This document shows positions 24,908 to 35,865 of a DNA stretch of 64,000 bases, in pieces. The stretch covers positions 1 through 64,000 of the forward strand of contig VAUL01000003.1 in assembly GCA_005774545.1 (NCBI GenBank), in the 5' to 3' direction. The stretch comes from Deltaproteobacteria bacterium (lineage in GTDB: Bacteria > Desulfobacterota > Desulfuromonadia > Desulfuromonadales > BM103). Numbering within the stretch: the first letter of the stretch is position 1; each line of letters opens with the position of its first letter. Both the position numbers and the translations under genes were made by a program. The notes below the pieces were generated by a model that made no database searches, had not been told where the DNA came from, and worked only from the letters and a program-made list of their open reading frames with translations.

Positions 24908-25738
24908 CTACCCTTCAACCTTCTCCCAGGAGTGGGGGATCGCGGTCGGGAACGGGTAGAGCAGCAGCCGGCTGCGGTCGCCGGCATAAAGACCGCCTTC
25001 GGCCTTCTGATGGTAGCCGACCCAGTGCTGGAACGGGATCTGGTTCATGCAGTCCTCGAACACGATCGACTTGGTCTTCTTGGTGGTCTTTTCGAGCAGT
25101 TCCCGCTTGGCATCGAGGTAGCGGCTCTGCGCCGCCATGTGCAACTCCTCATGGCCGAGTTCGGTGAACATCACCTGACGGAACATCTTGCCGGGACGGT
25201 GGGTGGCGTACCAGGCATACTCGGCCGGCGTCAGGTTCGAAAGCATGACGAACTGGATCGGCGCGATCACCATGTACAGGCGCGGGGTACGCTGCGCGGG
25301 CGCCGGCTGGCCGATCAGCCCGGCAATCTCGTCGCCGGTCATCCGCTCGTGACAGTCGTGTTTCGTGTAGGCGGCCAGTTCCTTTGCCGCGCCAAGAGCC
25401 AAGGCCTCGCCGCCGGTCTTGACCAGATAACAGCTCCGGAACGCCGAAAGCGGGACGCTGCTGAAGGCCGCGTTGGACAGGGCCGTTTTGGTGCGGCTGC
25501 CGGCCTTGACCCCGGCCAGCGCCTCGACCGAATCGGCAAACGGGTCGCGCCAGCCGCCTTCGTCGAGGAAACTGAATGCGGGTTTCTCCCCGTCGCAGGC
25601 CAGTTCCACCATGATGCTGCGCCCGCGGAAATGCTTGCCGGAACCGGGGCTGCGGCGGTGCGCCAACCCCTCGATGCCGAGGCTGGTGGCGGTGACGTTG
25701 CCGTGGGGGAGCGTCATAATCAGCTGGGACTGGTTCAT
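24908..25738 (-). CDS. Uncharacterised soluble protein
   Basis: A 276-residue protein without signal peptide or membrane segments. I recognise no family. Visible features are a Gly/Arg-rich N-terminal third, a Cys/His cluster around KHDCHERM, and a charged helix HEELHMAAQSRYLDAKRELLEK near residue 210, then a Trp/His-rich C-terminus (FQHWVGYHQKAEGG). The start is ATG 25738, behind AGGAGA; an upstream TTG-initiated frame is less likely. It lies 64 bp downstream of hppA on the same strand and might share its transcript. Codon use matches the neighbours. Confidence 0.75.
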   Translation of the reverse strand: MNQSQLIMTLPHGNVTATSLGIEGLAHRRSPGSGKHFRGRSIMVELACDGEKPAFSFLDEGGWRDPFADSVEALAGVKAGSRTKTALSNAAFSSVPLSAFRSCYLVKTGGEALALGAAKELAAYTKHDCHERMTGDEIAGLIGQPAPAQRTPRLYMVIAPIQFVMLSNLTPAEYAWYATHRPGKMFRQVMFTELGHEELHMAAQSRYLDAKRELLEKTTKKTKSIVFEDCMNQIPFQHWVGYHQKAEGGLYAGDRSRLLLYPFPTAIPHSWEKVEG

Positions 25739-25802
25739 GTTATCGTCTCCTTGGGATCGGATGTGCATTCCATGGATGCCCCTAAAGGCATCATACAACG
25801 AA

Positions 25803-27860
<2,058 letters not shown>

Positions 27861-27977
27861 GGCGGCTGGTTTCCTTTCAATACGACGGACACGATATCGA
27901 AACCGTGTTTATTTTTGTGGCGCGGCATATTAATGCGCATCTCCGGCCGGCGTCCACTAAAAATTCGCCGCCTCACA

Positions 27978-28006
27978 CAAAAAAAGGGGAGGCGCAAGGC
28001 CTCCCC
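27978..28006 (-). terminator. Terminator of the DUF485-actP operon
   Basis: On the minus strand GGGGAGGC, loop, GCCTCCCC, then TTTTTTT, 27 bp past the symporter stop. A strong textbook intrinsic terminator that separates actP from hppA. Confidence 0.85.
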
Positions 28007-28032
28007 ATGACATTTGCATGCACAGTCAGGAA

Positions 28033-29874
28033 TTAATGGTCGATGGCCTTGGCCATGCCGATGCCGGTGTTCTGGCGGACGTAGATCTCGTCGAACATCT
28101 CCTCGGCGCGCTTCTCGCGGAACGCCAGGGCGCCCAGGATCGCCGCCATGAAGCCGATCGGGATCGACAGGATCCCCGGGTTCTTCAGCGGGAAGATCGG
28201 GGCCTTCAGGCCGAGGATCGAGGTGCCGCCGTCGTTGGCCGCGAAGTCCTTCTTCGCCTGGTCGAGCGCCTTGGCGTCCTTCTCGTTCAGCGTCTCGCCG
28301 GCCGCGATCTTCTTCTCCATCGCCTCGATGGTCTTCTTCGCGCCGTTGGCGATGTTCTGCGGATAGGTCATGTTCGGCGACACCATCACCAGGCCGATCG
28401 ACACGACGGTGCCGACCACCAGGCCGCAGATGACCCCGGCGGTGTTCATCCGCCGCCAGAAGAGCGACAGCACCACGACCGGCAGGTTCCCCGAGGAGGC
28501 AACCGCGAAGGCCAGCGCCACCAGGTGGGCGACGTTCTGCTTCTCCGCCGCGATGCCGATGACGATCCCCATGGCACCGACGACCAGCGAGGTGATGCGG
28601 GCCGCCATGACCTGCTCGTGCTGGTCGGCGTGGCCGTCCTTGATCACGTTGACGTAGATGTCGTGGGCGATCGCCGCCGAGGCCGCCAGCACCAGGCCGG
28701 AGACGACCGCGAGGATGGTGGCGAAGGCCACCGAGCAGAGGAACGCCAGGAAGATGTCGCCGACGATCGGCGCGATGTCGGCGCCGAGCTGCTGGGCCAG
28801 GATCAGGGTGGCCATGTTGCCGCCCTTGTCGACCGCGGTCACGCCCTGCGGGGTGACGTGGATGGCGGCGCCGAAGCCGAGCAGGGTGGTCAGGACGTAG
28901 AAGCCGCCGATGATCCACATGGCGATGATGACCGACTTGCGGGCGGCCTGGGCGGTCGGCACGGTGAAGAAGCGCATCAGGATGTGCGGCATCCCGGCGG
29001 TGCCGAGCACCAGCGCCATCCCCAGGGAGATCTGGTCGAGCGGGTTCTTGAGGAAGAGGCCCGGCTCAAGGAAGCGCTGGCCGGCGGCCTCGCCGGAGAT
29101 CTGGATGCCGTCCTTGAGCAGCATCTTGGAGACGTGATCCTGGATGTTCGGGTTGTTGACGATGTCGCTGAAGAAGCCGATCGGGTTGAAGCCGGCCTTG
29201 TAGCCGACCAGGATCGAGATCAGGAACGCGCCCGACATGAGCAGGCCGGCCTTGATGATCTGCACCCAGGTGGTGGCGGTCATGCCGCCGAAGACGACGT
29301 AGCCGACCATCAGGATGCCGACGCCGACGATCGAGAAGGTGTAGCTGAAGCCGACCAGCAGCGCCATCAGCTTGCCGGCGCCGACCATCTGCGCGGTCAG
29401 GTAGAAGGTGGAGACGGCGACGACCGACAGGGCGCACACCGCGCGCACCGGCTTGGGCTGGGTGCGGAACGAGAGGATGTCCCCCAGGGTGTACTTGCCG
29501 GCGTTGCGGCACGGCTCGGCGACGACCAGGAGCACGGTGATGTACGCCACCAGCCAGCCGACCGAGTACATGAAGCCGTCGTAGCCGTACAGCGAGATCA
29601 TCCCCGAGATCCCCAGGAACGAGGCGGCCGACATGTAGTCGCCGGCGATCGCCCAGCCGTTCTGCGTGCCGGTGATGCCGCCGCCGGCCGCATAGAAGTC
29701 GGCTGCCGTCTTGGTACGCTTGGCCGACCAGACGACAACTGACAGGGTAATGCCGATGATGATCAGGAAGAACGTGATGGTGATGGTCTTGTTCGCCTTG
29801 ATCTCGGCGGCCAGCGCCAGGTTCGGCAGGGCCAGCAGCAGGGCGGTCGTCAGGAAGAGTTGCAGTTTTTTCAT
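28033..29874 (-). CDS. actP: Cation/acetate symporter, ActP-like (SLC5 family)
   Basis: Sodium:solute symporter of 613 residues with an N-terminal signal-like helix and about 13 membrane segments. Typical ActP segments are YAAGGGITGTQNGWAIAGDYMSAASFLGI, TLGDILSFR, MPHILMRFFTVP and SGNLPVVVLSLFWRR. A hydrophilic helical insert of about 40 residues (rich in K, E and A, near 530-570) precedes the last helix pair. It probably imports acetate and other short monocarboxylates, the central electron donor for this group. It lies directly after a DUF485 gene, as yjcH-actP do in E. coli, and downstream of an IclR regulator. Exact substrate is inferred. Confidence 0.92.
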   Translation of the reverse strand: MKKLQLFLTTALLLALPNLALAAEIKANKTITITFFLIIIGITLSVVVWSAKRTKTAADFYAAGGGITGTQNGWAIAGDYMSAASFLGISGMISLYGYDGFMYSVGWLVAYITVLLVVAEPCRNAGKYTLGDILSFRTQPKPVRAVCALSVVAVSTFYLTAQMVGAGKLMALLVGFSYTFSIVGVGILMVGYVVFGGMTATTWVQIIKAGLLMSGAFLISILVGYKAGFNPIGFFSDIVNNPNIQDHVSKMLLKDGIQISGEAAGQRFLEPGLFLKNPLDQISLGMALVLGTAGMPHILMRFFTVPTAQAARKSVIIAMWIIGGFYVLTTLLGFGAAIHVTPQGVTAVDKGGNMATLILAQQLGADIAPIVGDIFLAFLCSVAFATILAVVSGLVLAASAAIAHDIYVNVIKDGHADQHEQVMAARITSLVVGAMGIVIGIAAEKQNVAHLVALAFAVASSGNLPVVVLSLFWRRMNTAGVICGLVVGTVVSIGLVMVSPNMTYPQNIANGAKKTIEAMEKKIAAGETLNEKDAKALDQAKKDFAANDGGTSILGLKAPIFPLKNPGILSIPIGFMAAILGALAFREKRAEEMFDEIYVRQNTGIGMAKAIDH

Positions 29875-29887
29875 CGTGATGGCCTCC

Positions 29888-30196
29888 CTATTTCACGAAC
29901 TCGCTGACCACTTCACGGGTCAGGCGGTCGAAATCCTTGTTGGCCACGTGGGCGTAGTAGTGGGCCAGCCCCCAGGAGACGAAGAACTGGGAGAGGGCGA
30001 ACAGGTAGCCGAAGTTGACGTTGCCGAGCAGCTTGATCTTGAACAGATCCGTGGCGTAGGCCGCCCCGATCGGCAGCAGGAAGTAGTACACGGTGGAGAA
30101 GGCCCACCAGCCGAACAGGAACCGCTGCTTGCGGTGGTGAAGTTCGATGAACTTCGGGTTTTTGGCGATTGCCGCCCAGTCGTACGTCTGTGCCAT
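29888..30196 (-). CDS. DUF485 family membrane protein, symporter accessory (YjcH-like)
   Basis: A 102-residue protein with two membrane helices (about 33-55 and 65-87) between basic, aromatic ends; KNPKFIELHHRKQRFLFGWW at the N-terminus is characteristic of DUF485. It begins at ATG 30196; the upstream in-frame stretch lacks a binding site. DUF485 genes consistently precede acetate symporter genes and probably encode a small subunit. Gap to actP is 13 bp. Confidence 0.9.
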   Translation of the reverse strand: MAQTYDWAAIAKNPKFIELHHRKQRFLFGWWAFSTVYYFLLPIGAAYATDLFKIKLLGNVNFGYLFALSQFFVSWGLAHYYAHVANKDFDRLTREVVSEFVK

Positions 30197-30339
30197 GCCG
30201 GTTTTCCTTTCTGAATGGTTCAGCCCGAGGATCGGGGCCGTGTGAATTCTGCTGTCATGGTGAAGATGGCCGGTAGAGTTCTCGTTCGCCTCGGCACCTC
30301 CTTTCCAATCTGTTGCCGTAAAAACCAATCCCGCCGGAA

Positions 30340-31155
30340 TTACAGGCGGACATTCCCTGCATATGGTTTCAGGAAGCCGAGCTTCGACGAAATGGCTTCG
30401 CTCGAATTTTTCAACAGCGGCAAAAACCAGGAATCGACCTGCGCTTCCGGCATCCGGTAGGTCGGGCCGACCACGCAGATAACGCCGGCGACGTTCCCCG
30501 ACTGATCGAAAAACGGGGCGGCCAGGCAGCCGACCATGTCGCCAAGGCCACCCTGCTCAAGGCAGTACCCCCTGGCCCGGATGTCGGAGAGCCCGCCGTC
30601 CTCCCCTGCCTCCGCGCTCCCCGCTTCGGAATAGGCAAGCATCACCTGGCCGGGTGCGGCACTGGCCAGCGGGAAACGCCGGCCCACCAGCGATGCAATC
30701 TTGACCTGTTGGGCCGACTCCACGAGGTCAATGAAGAGAAATTCGTTGCCGCGCCGGATTGCCAGGTAGATGGCCTCGTTGCACTGCCGGCAGAGTTCCT
30801 CCATCACCGGGCGGGCATGACGGAGCAACCCCATGCGCAGCAGCAGCCGGCGACCGACCTCGAAGGCATTCACGCCGACACGATAGATGCCGGTTTCGGC
30901 GATCCGCTCGACGTAACCGCGGTTCTCGAAGGTCGCAAGGAGACGGAATACCGCGCTCTTGCTCATCCCGAGCCGCTTGCTCAGTTCGGTGACACGGACC
31001 TCCTCGTCCCCCCCGGGCTCGTGAGCCTCGTCCTCGCAGATCGCCTCGAGCAGATCAAGCGCCTTGGTCACCGACCGGATTTCGTAATCGCTCCGCGACC
31101 GATCGTCGTGACCATGAACTACGGCAGTTTTCGCCTTGGTTGAGCGTCCTCGCAT
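30340..31155 (-). CDS. IclR-family transcriptional regulator
   Basis: A 271-residue DNA-binding repressor/activator. Residues 25-90 hold the winged helix-turn-helix (ALDLLEAICEDE ... VTELSKRLGMSKSAVFRLLATFENRGYVER), and residues 100-265 form the IclR effector domain (GLLRHARPVMEELCRQCNEAIYLAIRRGNEFLFI ... PLASAAPGQVMLAY). The usual effectors are small organic acids. Its place directly upstream of DUF485-actP, same strand, suggests control of acetate uptake. An inverted repeat ATTCCG-N9-CGGAAT lies 24-44 bp before its start and may be an autoregulatory operator. Confidence 0.92.
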   Translation of the reverse strand: MRGRSTKAKTAVVHGHDDRSRSDYEIRSVTKALDLLEAICEDEAHEPGGDEEVRVTELSKRLGMSKSAVFRLLATFENRGYVERIAETGIYRVGVNAFEVGRRLLLRMGLLRHARPVMEELCRQCNEAIYLAIRRGNEFLFIDLVESAQQVKIASLVGRRFPLASAAPGQVMLAYSEAGSAEAGEDGGLSDIRARGYCLEQGGLGDMVGCLAAPFFDQSGNVAGVICVVGPTYRMPEAQVDSWFLPLLKNSSEAISSKLGFLKPYAGNVRL

Positions 31156-31611
31156 GAAAGGTCACCTCAAACCGCGGCATTCCGCAAACGAACCGGAATG
31201 GATAGAATACAGTTTCACAAAAGCCCGCTTCAGGTTTACGGAGTCCAGGCTGACCGCCATGGGGCGGCGCACACGAAACCGCACCATCCGTTCAGTTTTG
31301 CGGGGGGAGGAAGCAATCGGGAAGCAGGGGCGAGCGAAGGGACGAACGGCCGCCCGGACAGGGCAGATCGCCGCAACTTGCTGAACAAACGCGAAAAGAT
31401 AGCGGCGCCGAGGGAGGCTCGGCGGGTGATCGCTGGATGTCAAACTGCTGTTTTCTTGTCGTCGCATGCCCCTGTCCCCAGTGCGGCGGCAATCATCTGG
31501 CAACCTGCTCGATCGATCAATCTGCTACCACTTCGCGAGAACGAATAACACGTTGTTTTAAAAATGTCAACACGCGTTCTACGGAGAGCATCTTTCCAGG
31601 CTTGATTTTTT
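31156..31611. other. Intergenic region upstream of the IclR gene
   Basis: About 450 bp without a credible gene on either strand. It contains the ATTCCG-N9-CGGAAT dyad at 31179-31199. Farther upstream on the minus strand, TTGACA followed 17 bp later by TATTCG, around 31540-31570 in an AT-rich patch, is a possible promoter. If used it would give a leader of about 370 nt for the IclR mRNA. I see no RNA family signature. Confidence 0.5.
31179..31199. promoter_or_regulatory. Candidate IclR operator
   Basis: ATTCCG, 9 bp, CGGAAT is a perfect 6-bp inverted repeat of the size bound by IclR dimers, located 24-44 bp upstream of the regulator start codon. Assignment is by position and symmetry only. 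Confidence 0.4.
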
Positions 31612-31646
31612 ACCAAAATAAAACGGGGTCTCCGATAGAGACCCCG
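31612..31646 (-). terminator. Terminator of recJ operon
   Basis: On the minus strand GGGGTCTC, 5-nt loop, GAGACCCC, then TTTTATTTT, about 33 bp after the recJ stop. A strong intrinsic terminator. Confidence 0.82.
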
Positions 31647-31678
31647 CATCGACACCAGCATACCGCCACTTTACCTGG

Positions 31679-33400
31679 CTAACTGGCGGCGCTCCTGACA
31701 TCGCGCACCCGCAGCTGCACCGTTTCCCGGCCGTTGTAGCGATTGACCTGGGGCGAAACCAGCAGGTCGACATCCCCCTGGAACTCGGCCAGTCGATCAG
31801 CCATGCCGAAAGCGATCGCCGGCACCGCTTCACCTTCCCGGCAGGCGAGAAAACGCAGGTGGCTCCCCCCGACCTTTTGCAATTGCCTGCCCCGGAGCCG
31901 CTCGATCAGGAAAACCGGTTCAGGGTTGCCCATTCCGAAGGGAGCCAACGATTCCAGGAATGCAATCGTTGCAAGCGGCAACTCCGCGAGAGAGACGGTC
32001 CCATCGTAGAGAAGCGAAGGAGCCAGGTCGTCCGCTGACAAATGCTGCCGTGCGGCGGCCTCGAAAGCCAGGGAGAAAGTCTCGACCTGCTCGCGCGCGA
32101 CGCTCAACCCGGCCGCCATCTCGTGGCCGCCAAAAGCCAGCAAATGCCCGGCACACTCATGAAGGGCACGGTAGAGGTGAAGTCCGCGGATCGAGCGGGC
32201 GGACCCCTTCCCCCCCTCCCCATCCATGGCGATCAGCACAGTCGGCCGGTAATAACGTTCGACCAGCCGGCTGGCGACGATGCCAATCACCCCCGGGTGC
32301 CAGGCATCGCAGGCCAGCACGATCGAATGCGTGCGCTCCGGCGGCAGGGCGGCAACCATGGCCGTTGCTTCCTCGAGGGTTTGCAGTTCGATCTGCTGGC
32401 GATCGCGATTGAAGCGGTCGAGCAGTTGCGCCGTCTCGACGACCGCGTCGACATCTCGCCCCAGCAGCAGTTCGACCCCGCGGGAAGCGTCGTCGAGCCG
32501 ACCTGCGGCATTCAGCCGCGGAGCCAGCTGAAAAGCGACTGTCCCGCAGTTCACCTTGCCGATGCCAGACACAGTCCTGAGCGCCCTGATGCCGGGACGC
32601 TCACCACGTTCGAGCACACCGAGGCCGATGCGGGTCAGGGTCCGGTTGACCCCCTGCAGCGGAACAAGATCGGCAATCGTGCCGAGGGCGACCAGGTCCA
32701 GCACCGCCCGGAGGTCGGGCTCCGGACGCTCGGCAAACCACCCGCTTTCCCGCAATTCCCGGCGGACGGCAACCAGCAGGAAGAACGCCACCCCCACCCC
32801 GGCGAGGTCGCGAAACGGGAAGGCGGAATCCGCCCGTTGCGGGTTGATGACGGCAAAGGCCTCGGGCAGTTGCGGAGGCGGCTGGTGGTGATCGGTGATG
32901 ATCAGATCGAGACCGAGTTCGCGCGCAAGCCTTGCTTCGCCATGGGCAGACACCCCGCAGTCGACCGAAACCACCAGCCGCCGGCCGCCAGCCGCCGCGT
33001 CGCGCAGGGCGGCCTCCGAAAGGCCATAACCGTCCTTCAACCGCAGCGGGATGTGGTATCCGGCACTGGCACCGCAGGCGCGCAATCCTTCGACCAGGAG
33101 AGCGGTGCCGCTCATGCCGTCGACATCGTAATCGCCATGGACGGCAATCTCTTCTCCCCGGCGAACCGCCGCAGCAATGCGTCCGGCAGCGCGTTCCATG
33201 TCTGGCAGCAGGAACGGATCGGGCAGGTCGGCCAGACGGGCGGAGAGAAATTCGGCAACCGCAGCCTCCGGCAGACCGCGCCCCAGCAACAGGCGGGCAA
33301 CCAGGGGCGGAAGTCCCAGGCGGAGAGCCAGGGCGCCGACGGCTGTATTGTCGGGAGGGGTTCCGCGGGGGAACCAGCGGCGCCTGCTCACTGCATCCAT
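31679..33400 (-). CDS. recJ: Single-stranded-DNA-specific 5'-3' exonuclease RecJ
   Basis: A DHH-family exonuclease of 573 residues acting in recombination and mismatch repair. The phosphoesterase core has HGDYDVDGMSGTALL near residue 82, SVDCGVSAHGE, and the DHH motif IITDHHQPPPQLPEA near 168. The DHHA1 part has RLNAAGRLDDAS near 290 and GGHEMAAGLSV near 435, followed by the C-terminal OB fold (LRGRQLQKVGGSHLRF). Its start overlaps the beta-helix lipoprotein gene by 13 bp. Length is that of the compact RecJ form. Confidence 0.95.
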   Translation of the reverse strand: MDAVSRRRWFPRGTPPDNTAVGALALRLGLPPLVARLLLGRGLPEAAVAEFLSARLADLPDPFLLPDMERAAGRIAAAVRRGEEIAVHGDYDVDGMSGTALLVEGLRACGASAGYHIPLRLKDGYGLSEAALRDAAAGGRRLVVSVDCGVSAHGEARLARELGLDLIITDHHQPPPQLPEAFAVINPQRADSAFPFRDLAGVGVAFFLLVAVRRELRESGWFAERPEPDLRAVLDLVALGTIADLVPLQGVNRTLTRIGLGVLERGERPGIRALRTVSGIGKVNCGTVAFQLAPRLNAAGRLDDASRGVELLLGRDVDAVVETAQLLDRFNRDRQQIELQTLEEATAMVAALPPERTHSIVLACDAWHPGVIGIVASRLVERYYRPTVLIAMDGEGGKGSARSIRGLHLYRALHECAGHLLAFGGHEMAAGLSVAREQVETFSLAFEAAARQHLSADDLAPSLLYDGTVSLAELPLATIAFLESLAPFGMGNPEPVFLIERLRGRQLQKVGGSHLRFLACREGEAVPAIAFGMADRLAEFQGDVDLLVSPQVNRYNGRETVQLRVRDVRSAAS

Positions 33401-34275
33401 GACGGTCCCGTCGCATTGGCCGGCAGCGTGGCAACCGGTTCGATTTCAACGATGCCGAGATAGGGAGAACGACGGCCGTCGAAAATCTGCCCGAGAACGG
33501 CTGCAGCCGCCCCCCCATCCCAGTTGTTGCCGGCGAGATGCACGTTTTCCGGCACCTCTTCTCCCAGGACAACCTGATAGTCCTCGGGCCTGCCGAAGAA
33601 ATTGCCTTCGAAGCGATAGTCGCGAGGATGAGCGGTGACAAACAGGTTGACGCGGTTGCTCTCGAAGCGGTTGCCGCGCACGACCGGGGCTCCGAAGTGG
33701 AAGCGAACGGCCGTGCCGTTACCGCGCAGCAGATTGCGTTCGATGCGGATGGCGCTGGAATTGAAGCGGATGCCGACCAGATTGTTTTCGAAGACGGACT
33801 CGGCAATCTCGACGGTTGCCTCACGCGAGTGAACGGCACTGTCGGCCTGGCGGAACACGCAATAGCGCAACGTGCCGGCGGCCCCTTCGGCGAAGTTCAG
33901 CGCCCCCCAGCTGCCGGCCGGCGCCGCGTCGTCCGCAGCGGCAAAGGTTATCGGCTCACCGGCGGAACCGACTGCCACCAAGGTCCCTTCGACATTGAGT
34001 TCGCTCCCCGGAAAGTGCGGATGATCGGCACGTCCGCCGGCAGCGCTGTCCGGCGTCAGAAACCGCACCACCGTTCCGGGTGCGATGGTCAGGCTGGCGC
34101 CCCGGGCGACGGTCACGTCACCACCGACGAACACCGTCCCCGCCCAGACCGTATCACCGGATAAAATGCCGGCAGCCACCCCGGGCGGAGCAGCCTGACG
34201 CGAGCAACCTGCACAGATCAGCAGGAGAGAAACCAGCAGTGCGAGGAAAAGGGAGCGGCGGTGGCGGCGTGGCAT
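33388..34275 (-). CDS. Lipoprotein with right-handed parallel beta-helix
   Basis: A 295-residue lipoprotein with a signal ending LLICAGC (Cys24). The mature part consists of short repeating strands ending in N or G turns (ENNLVGIRFNSSAIRIERNLLRGNGTAVRF and so on), the pattern of a right-handed beta-helix (NosD/pectate-lyase-like, DUF1565 type). An N-terminal GTVFVGGDVTVARGASLTIAPGT segment starts the solenoid. Such proteins bind or cleave polysaccharide, but no catalytic acid cluster is evident. Encoded between a TPR protein downstream of secF and recJ, with coupled translation to recJ. Confidence 0.8.
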   Translation of the reverse strand: MPRRHRRSLFLALLVSLLLICAGCSRQAAPPGVAAGILSGDTVWAGTVFVGGDVTVARGASLTIAPGTVVRFLTPDSAAGGRADHPHFPGSELNVEGTLVAVGSAGEPITFAAADDAAPAGSWGALNFAEGAAGTLRYCVFRQADSAVHSREATVEIAESVFENNLVGIRFNSSAIRIERNLLRGNGTAVRFHFGAPVVRGNRFESNRVNLFVTAHPRDYRFEGNFFGRPEDYQVVLGEEVPENVHLAGNNWDGGAAAAVLGQIFDGRRSPYLGIVEIEPVATLPANATGPSWMQ

Positions 34276-34335
34276 AAGAAGGCACTCACCGGAAACGGCG
34301 CGGGCCGGGCTGTCAGCCCGGCCCGCCTGCAGACG

Positions 34336-34923
34336 TCAAGGTTTGGACACAGGGGGATGTGTCTTGAAAAACTCGAGCTCCTGCCGGACACGGTCGGAAC
34401 CGGGGCCGGTCGGGTTGACCGCCAGGAACTTCGTCCAGGCCTCCTGGGCCTTGGCAAAGTTCTGCAGGTCGTAGCGATACGTAATTCCCAGGTTGTACAG
34501 GCTGGTCGCGTGGTTCGGATCCGCCTGATTTGCCTTGGTGAAGTTGTCGATGGCCCGATCGAACCAGCCGAGGCGCCGGAACATGACCCCCTGATCGGTC
34601 AGCACATTGGCATCCCTGGCATTCAGGTCGAGAGCCTTCTGATAAGCTTCGATCGACTCCATCGGCCGATCGCTGTCGAAATAGGCGTTGCCAAGCGCCA
34701 CCCAGGCCTGGCGGTTGTTCGGATCGCCGGCGACGACCGCCTTGAGTTCGTTGATCTGCTGCTGGAAGTTGGGCGTCGGCGCGGGAGCCGCCATGGGCGC
34801 ACCGCCCTGGACTGCGGCAACCGGAGCGGGGGCCGGTGTCGAACTCTTCTGCCCGGCCATCCAGCCGATGATCAGGCCGGCCACCAGGGCAACAACACCG
34901 ACCAGGATCGTATCGTTTTTCAT
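34336..34923 (-). CDS. Membrane-anchored TPR protein
   Basis: A 195-residue protein with one N-terminal membrane helix (residues 6-25, ending in GWMAGQK) and an Ala/Pro-rich linker. Three to four TPR units follow over residues 60-180 (RQAWVALGNAYFDSDRPMESIEAYQKALDLN, NVLTDQGVMFRRLGWFDRAIDNF, TSLYNLGITYRYDLQNFAKAQEAWTKFL). It should sit in the inner membrane with the repeats outside. It lies 12 bp after secF, so it is part of the sec operon, and might help late steps of secretion. Role unknown. Confidence 0.82.
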   Translation of the reverse strand: MKNDTILVGVVALVAGLIIGWMAGQKSSTPAPAPVAAVQGGAPMAAPAPTPNFQQQINELKAVVAGDPNNRQAWVALGNAYFDSDRPMESIEAYQKALDLNARDANVLTDQGVMFRRLGWFDRAIDNFTKANQADPNHATSLYNLGITYRYDLQNFAKAQEAWTKFLAVNPTGPGSDRVRQELEFFKTHPPVSKP

Positions 34924-34935
34924 TATGCAGACTCC

Positions 34936-35853
34936 TTAGGCTGAAGCGGCCTTGCGGCTGGTACGGTAGTTATCCCACAGGATCAGGACCGGACTGGCAA
35001 TGAACACCGTCGAATAAACGCCGGCGATCATGCCGACCAGCAGAGCGAAGGCAAAGTTTTGGAGGACACTGCCGCCGAAGATCAGCAGGGAAATCACGGA
35101 GAGAAGCGTTAACCCGGAGGTCAGGATGGTGCGGGACAGGGTCTCGTTCAGGCTCCGATTGATCACCTGGGCCAGCGGCAGGTCATGATATTTCCCCATG
35201 TTTTCCCGAATCCGGTCACAGATGACCACGGTATCGTTAACCGAATAGCCGACGATGGTCAGAAATGCGGCGATGATCGTCAGGTCGATCTCGAGGTTGA
35301 GCAGGGTAAAGGCCGTCAGCGTCACCAGCACGTCGTGCACCAGCGCGATCACGGCCCCGATGCCGAAACGGAATTCGAAGCGGAAGGTCACATAGATGAG
35401 CATGCCGATGATCGAGAAGATGATCGCCTGCACCCCCTTCTCGCGAAGATCCTTGCCGACCTGCGGGCCGACCATCTCGGTCCGGCGGATTTCCAGTTTG
35501 CCGGCCCCGTATTTTTTCTCGAGGGTCGACTGAATCTGGCTGGCGAGCGTGGAGAGATTTTCGTCGGACTCCTGGACACGGACCAGGTACTCGTTGGCAT
35601 GGTCCCCGAACTGCTGAATGCTCAGGCCGCGCAAATCAAGTGAATCGAGAGCCGAACGCAGGTCGGCGGCGCTGGTGTCGGCGGTGAACCGGATCTGCAC
35701 CAGGGTGCCGCCGGCGAAGTCGATGCCGTAGGACGGCCCGCCCTTGAAAATCAGCGAACCGATGCCGAGGAGGATAACGACCAGCGAGACCGCCATGGCG
35801 ATCTTGGCCCGGCCGACGAAATCAAAGTTGGTGTTGGGTCGGATCAGCTCCAT
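34936..35853 (-). CDS. secF: Protein translocase subunit SecF
   Basis: A 305-residue inner-membrane subunit that works with SecD and YajC to drive late translocation using the proton gradient. Six helices: the first at about residues 18-36, followed by the periplasmic P1-like domain with GIDFAGGTLVQIRF, then the helical bundle with ALVHDVLVTLTAFTLLNLEIDLT, VGYSVNDTVVICDRIREN and NRSLNETLSRTILTSG. These are the standard SecF signatures. It lies 12 bp downstream of secD. Confidence 0.96.
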   Translation of the reverse strand: MELIRPNTNFDFVGRAKIAMAVSLVVILLGIGSLIFKGGPSYGIDFAGGTLVQIRFTADTSAADLRSALDSLDLRGLSIQQFGDHANEYLVRVQESDENLSTLASQIQSTLEKKYGAGKLEIRRTEMVGPQVGKDLREKGVQAIIFSIIGMLIYVTFRFEFRFGIGAVIALVHDVLVTLTAFTLLNLEIDLTIIAAFLTIVGYSVNDTVVICDRIRENMGKYHDLPLAQVINRSLNETLSRTILTSGLTLLSVISLLIFGGSVLQNFAFALLVGMIAGVYSTVFIASPVLILWDNYRTSRKAASA

Positions 35854-35865
35854 CGCCGTCCCCTT

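Noticed and set aside
31156-31611. Hidden gene between recJ and the IclR gene
   Set aside because: The short frames there lack binding sites, motifs and consistent codon use.
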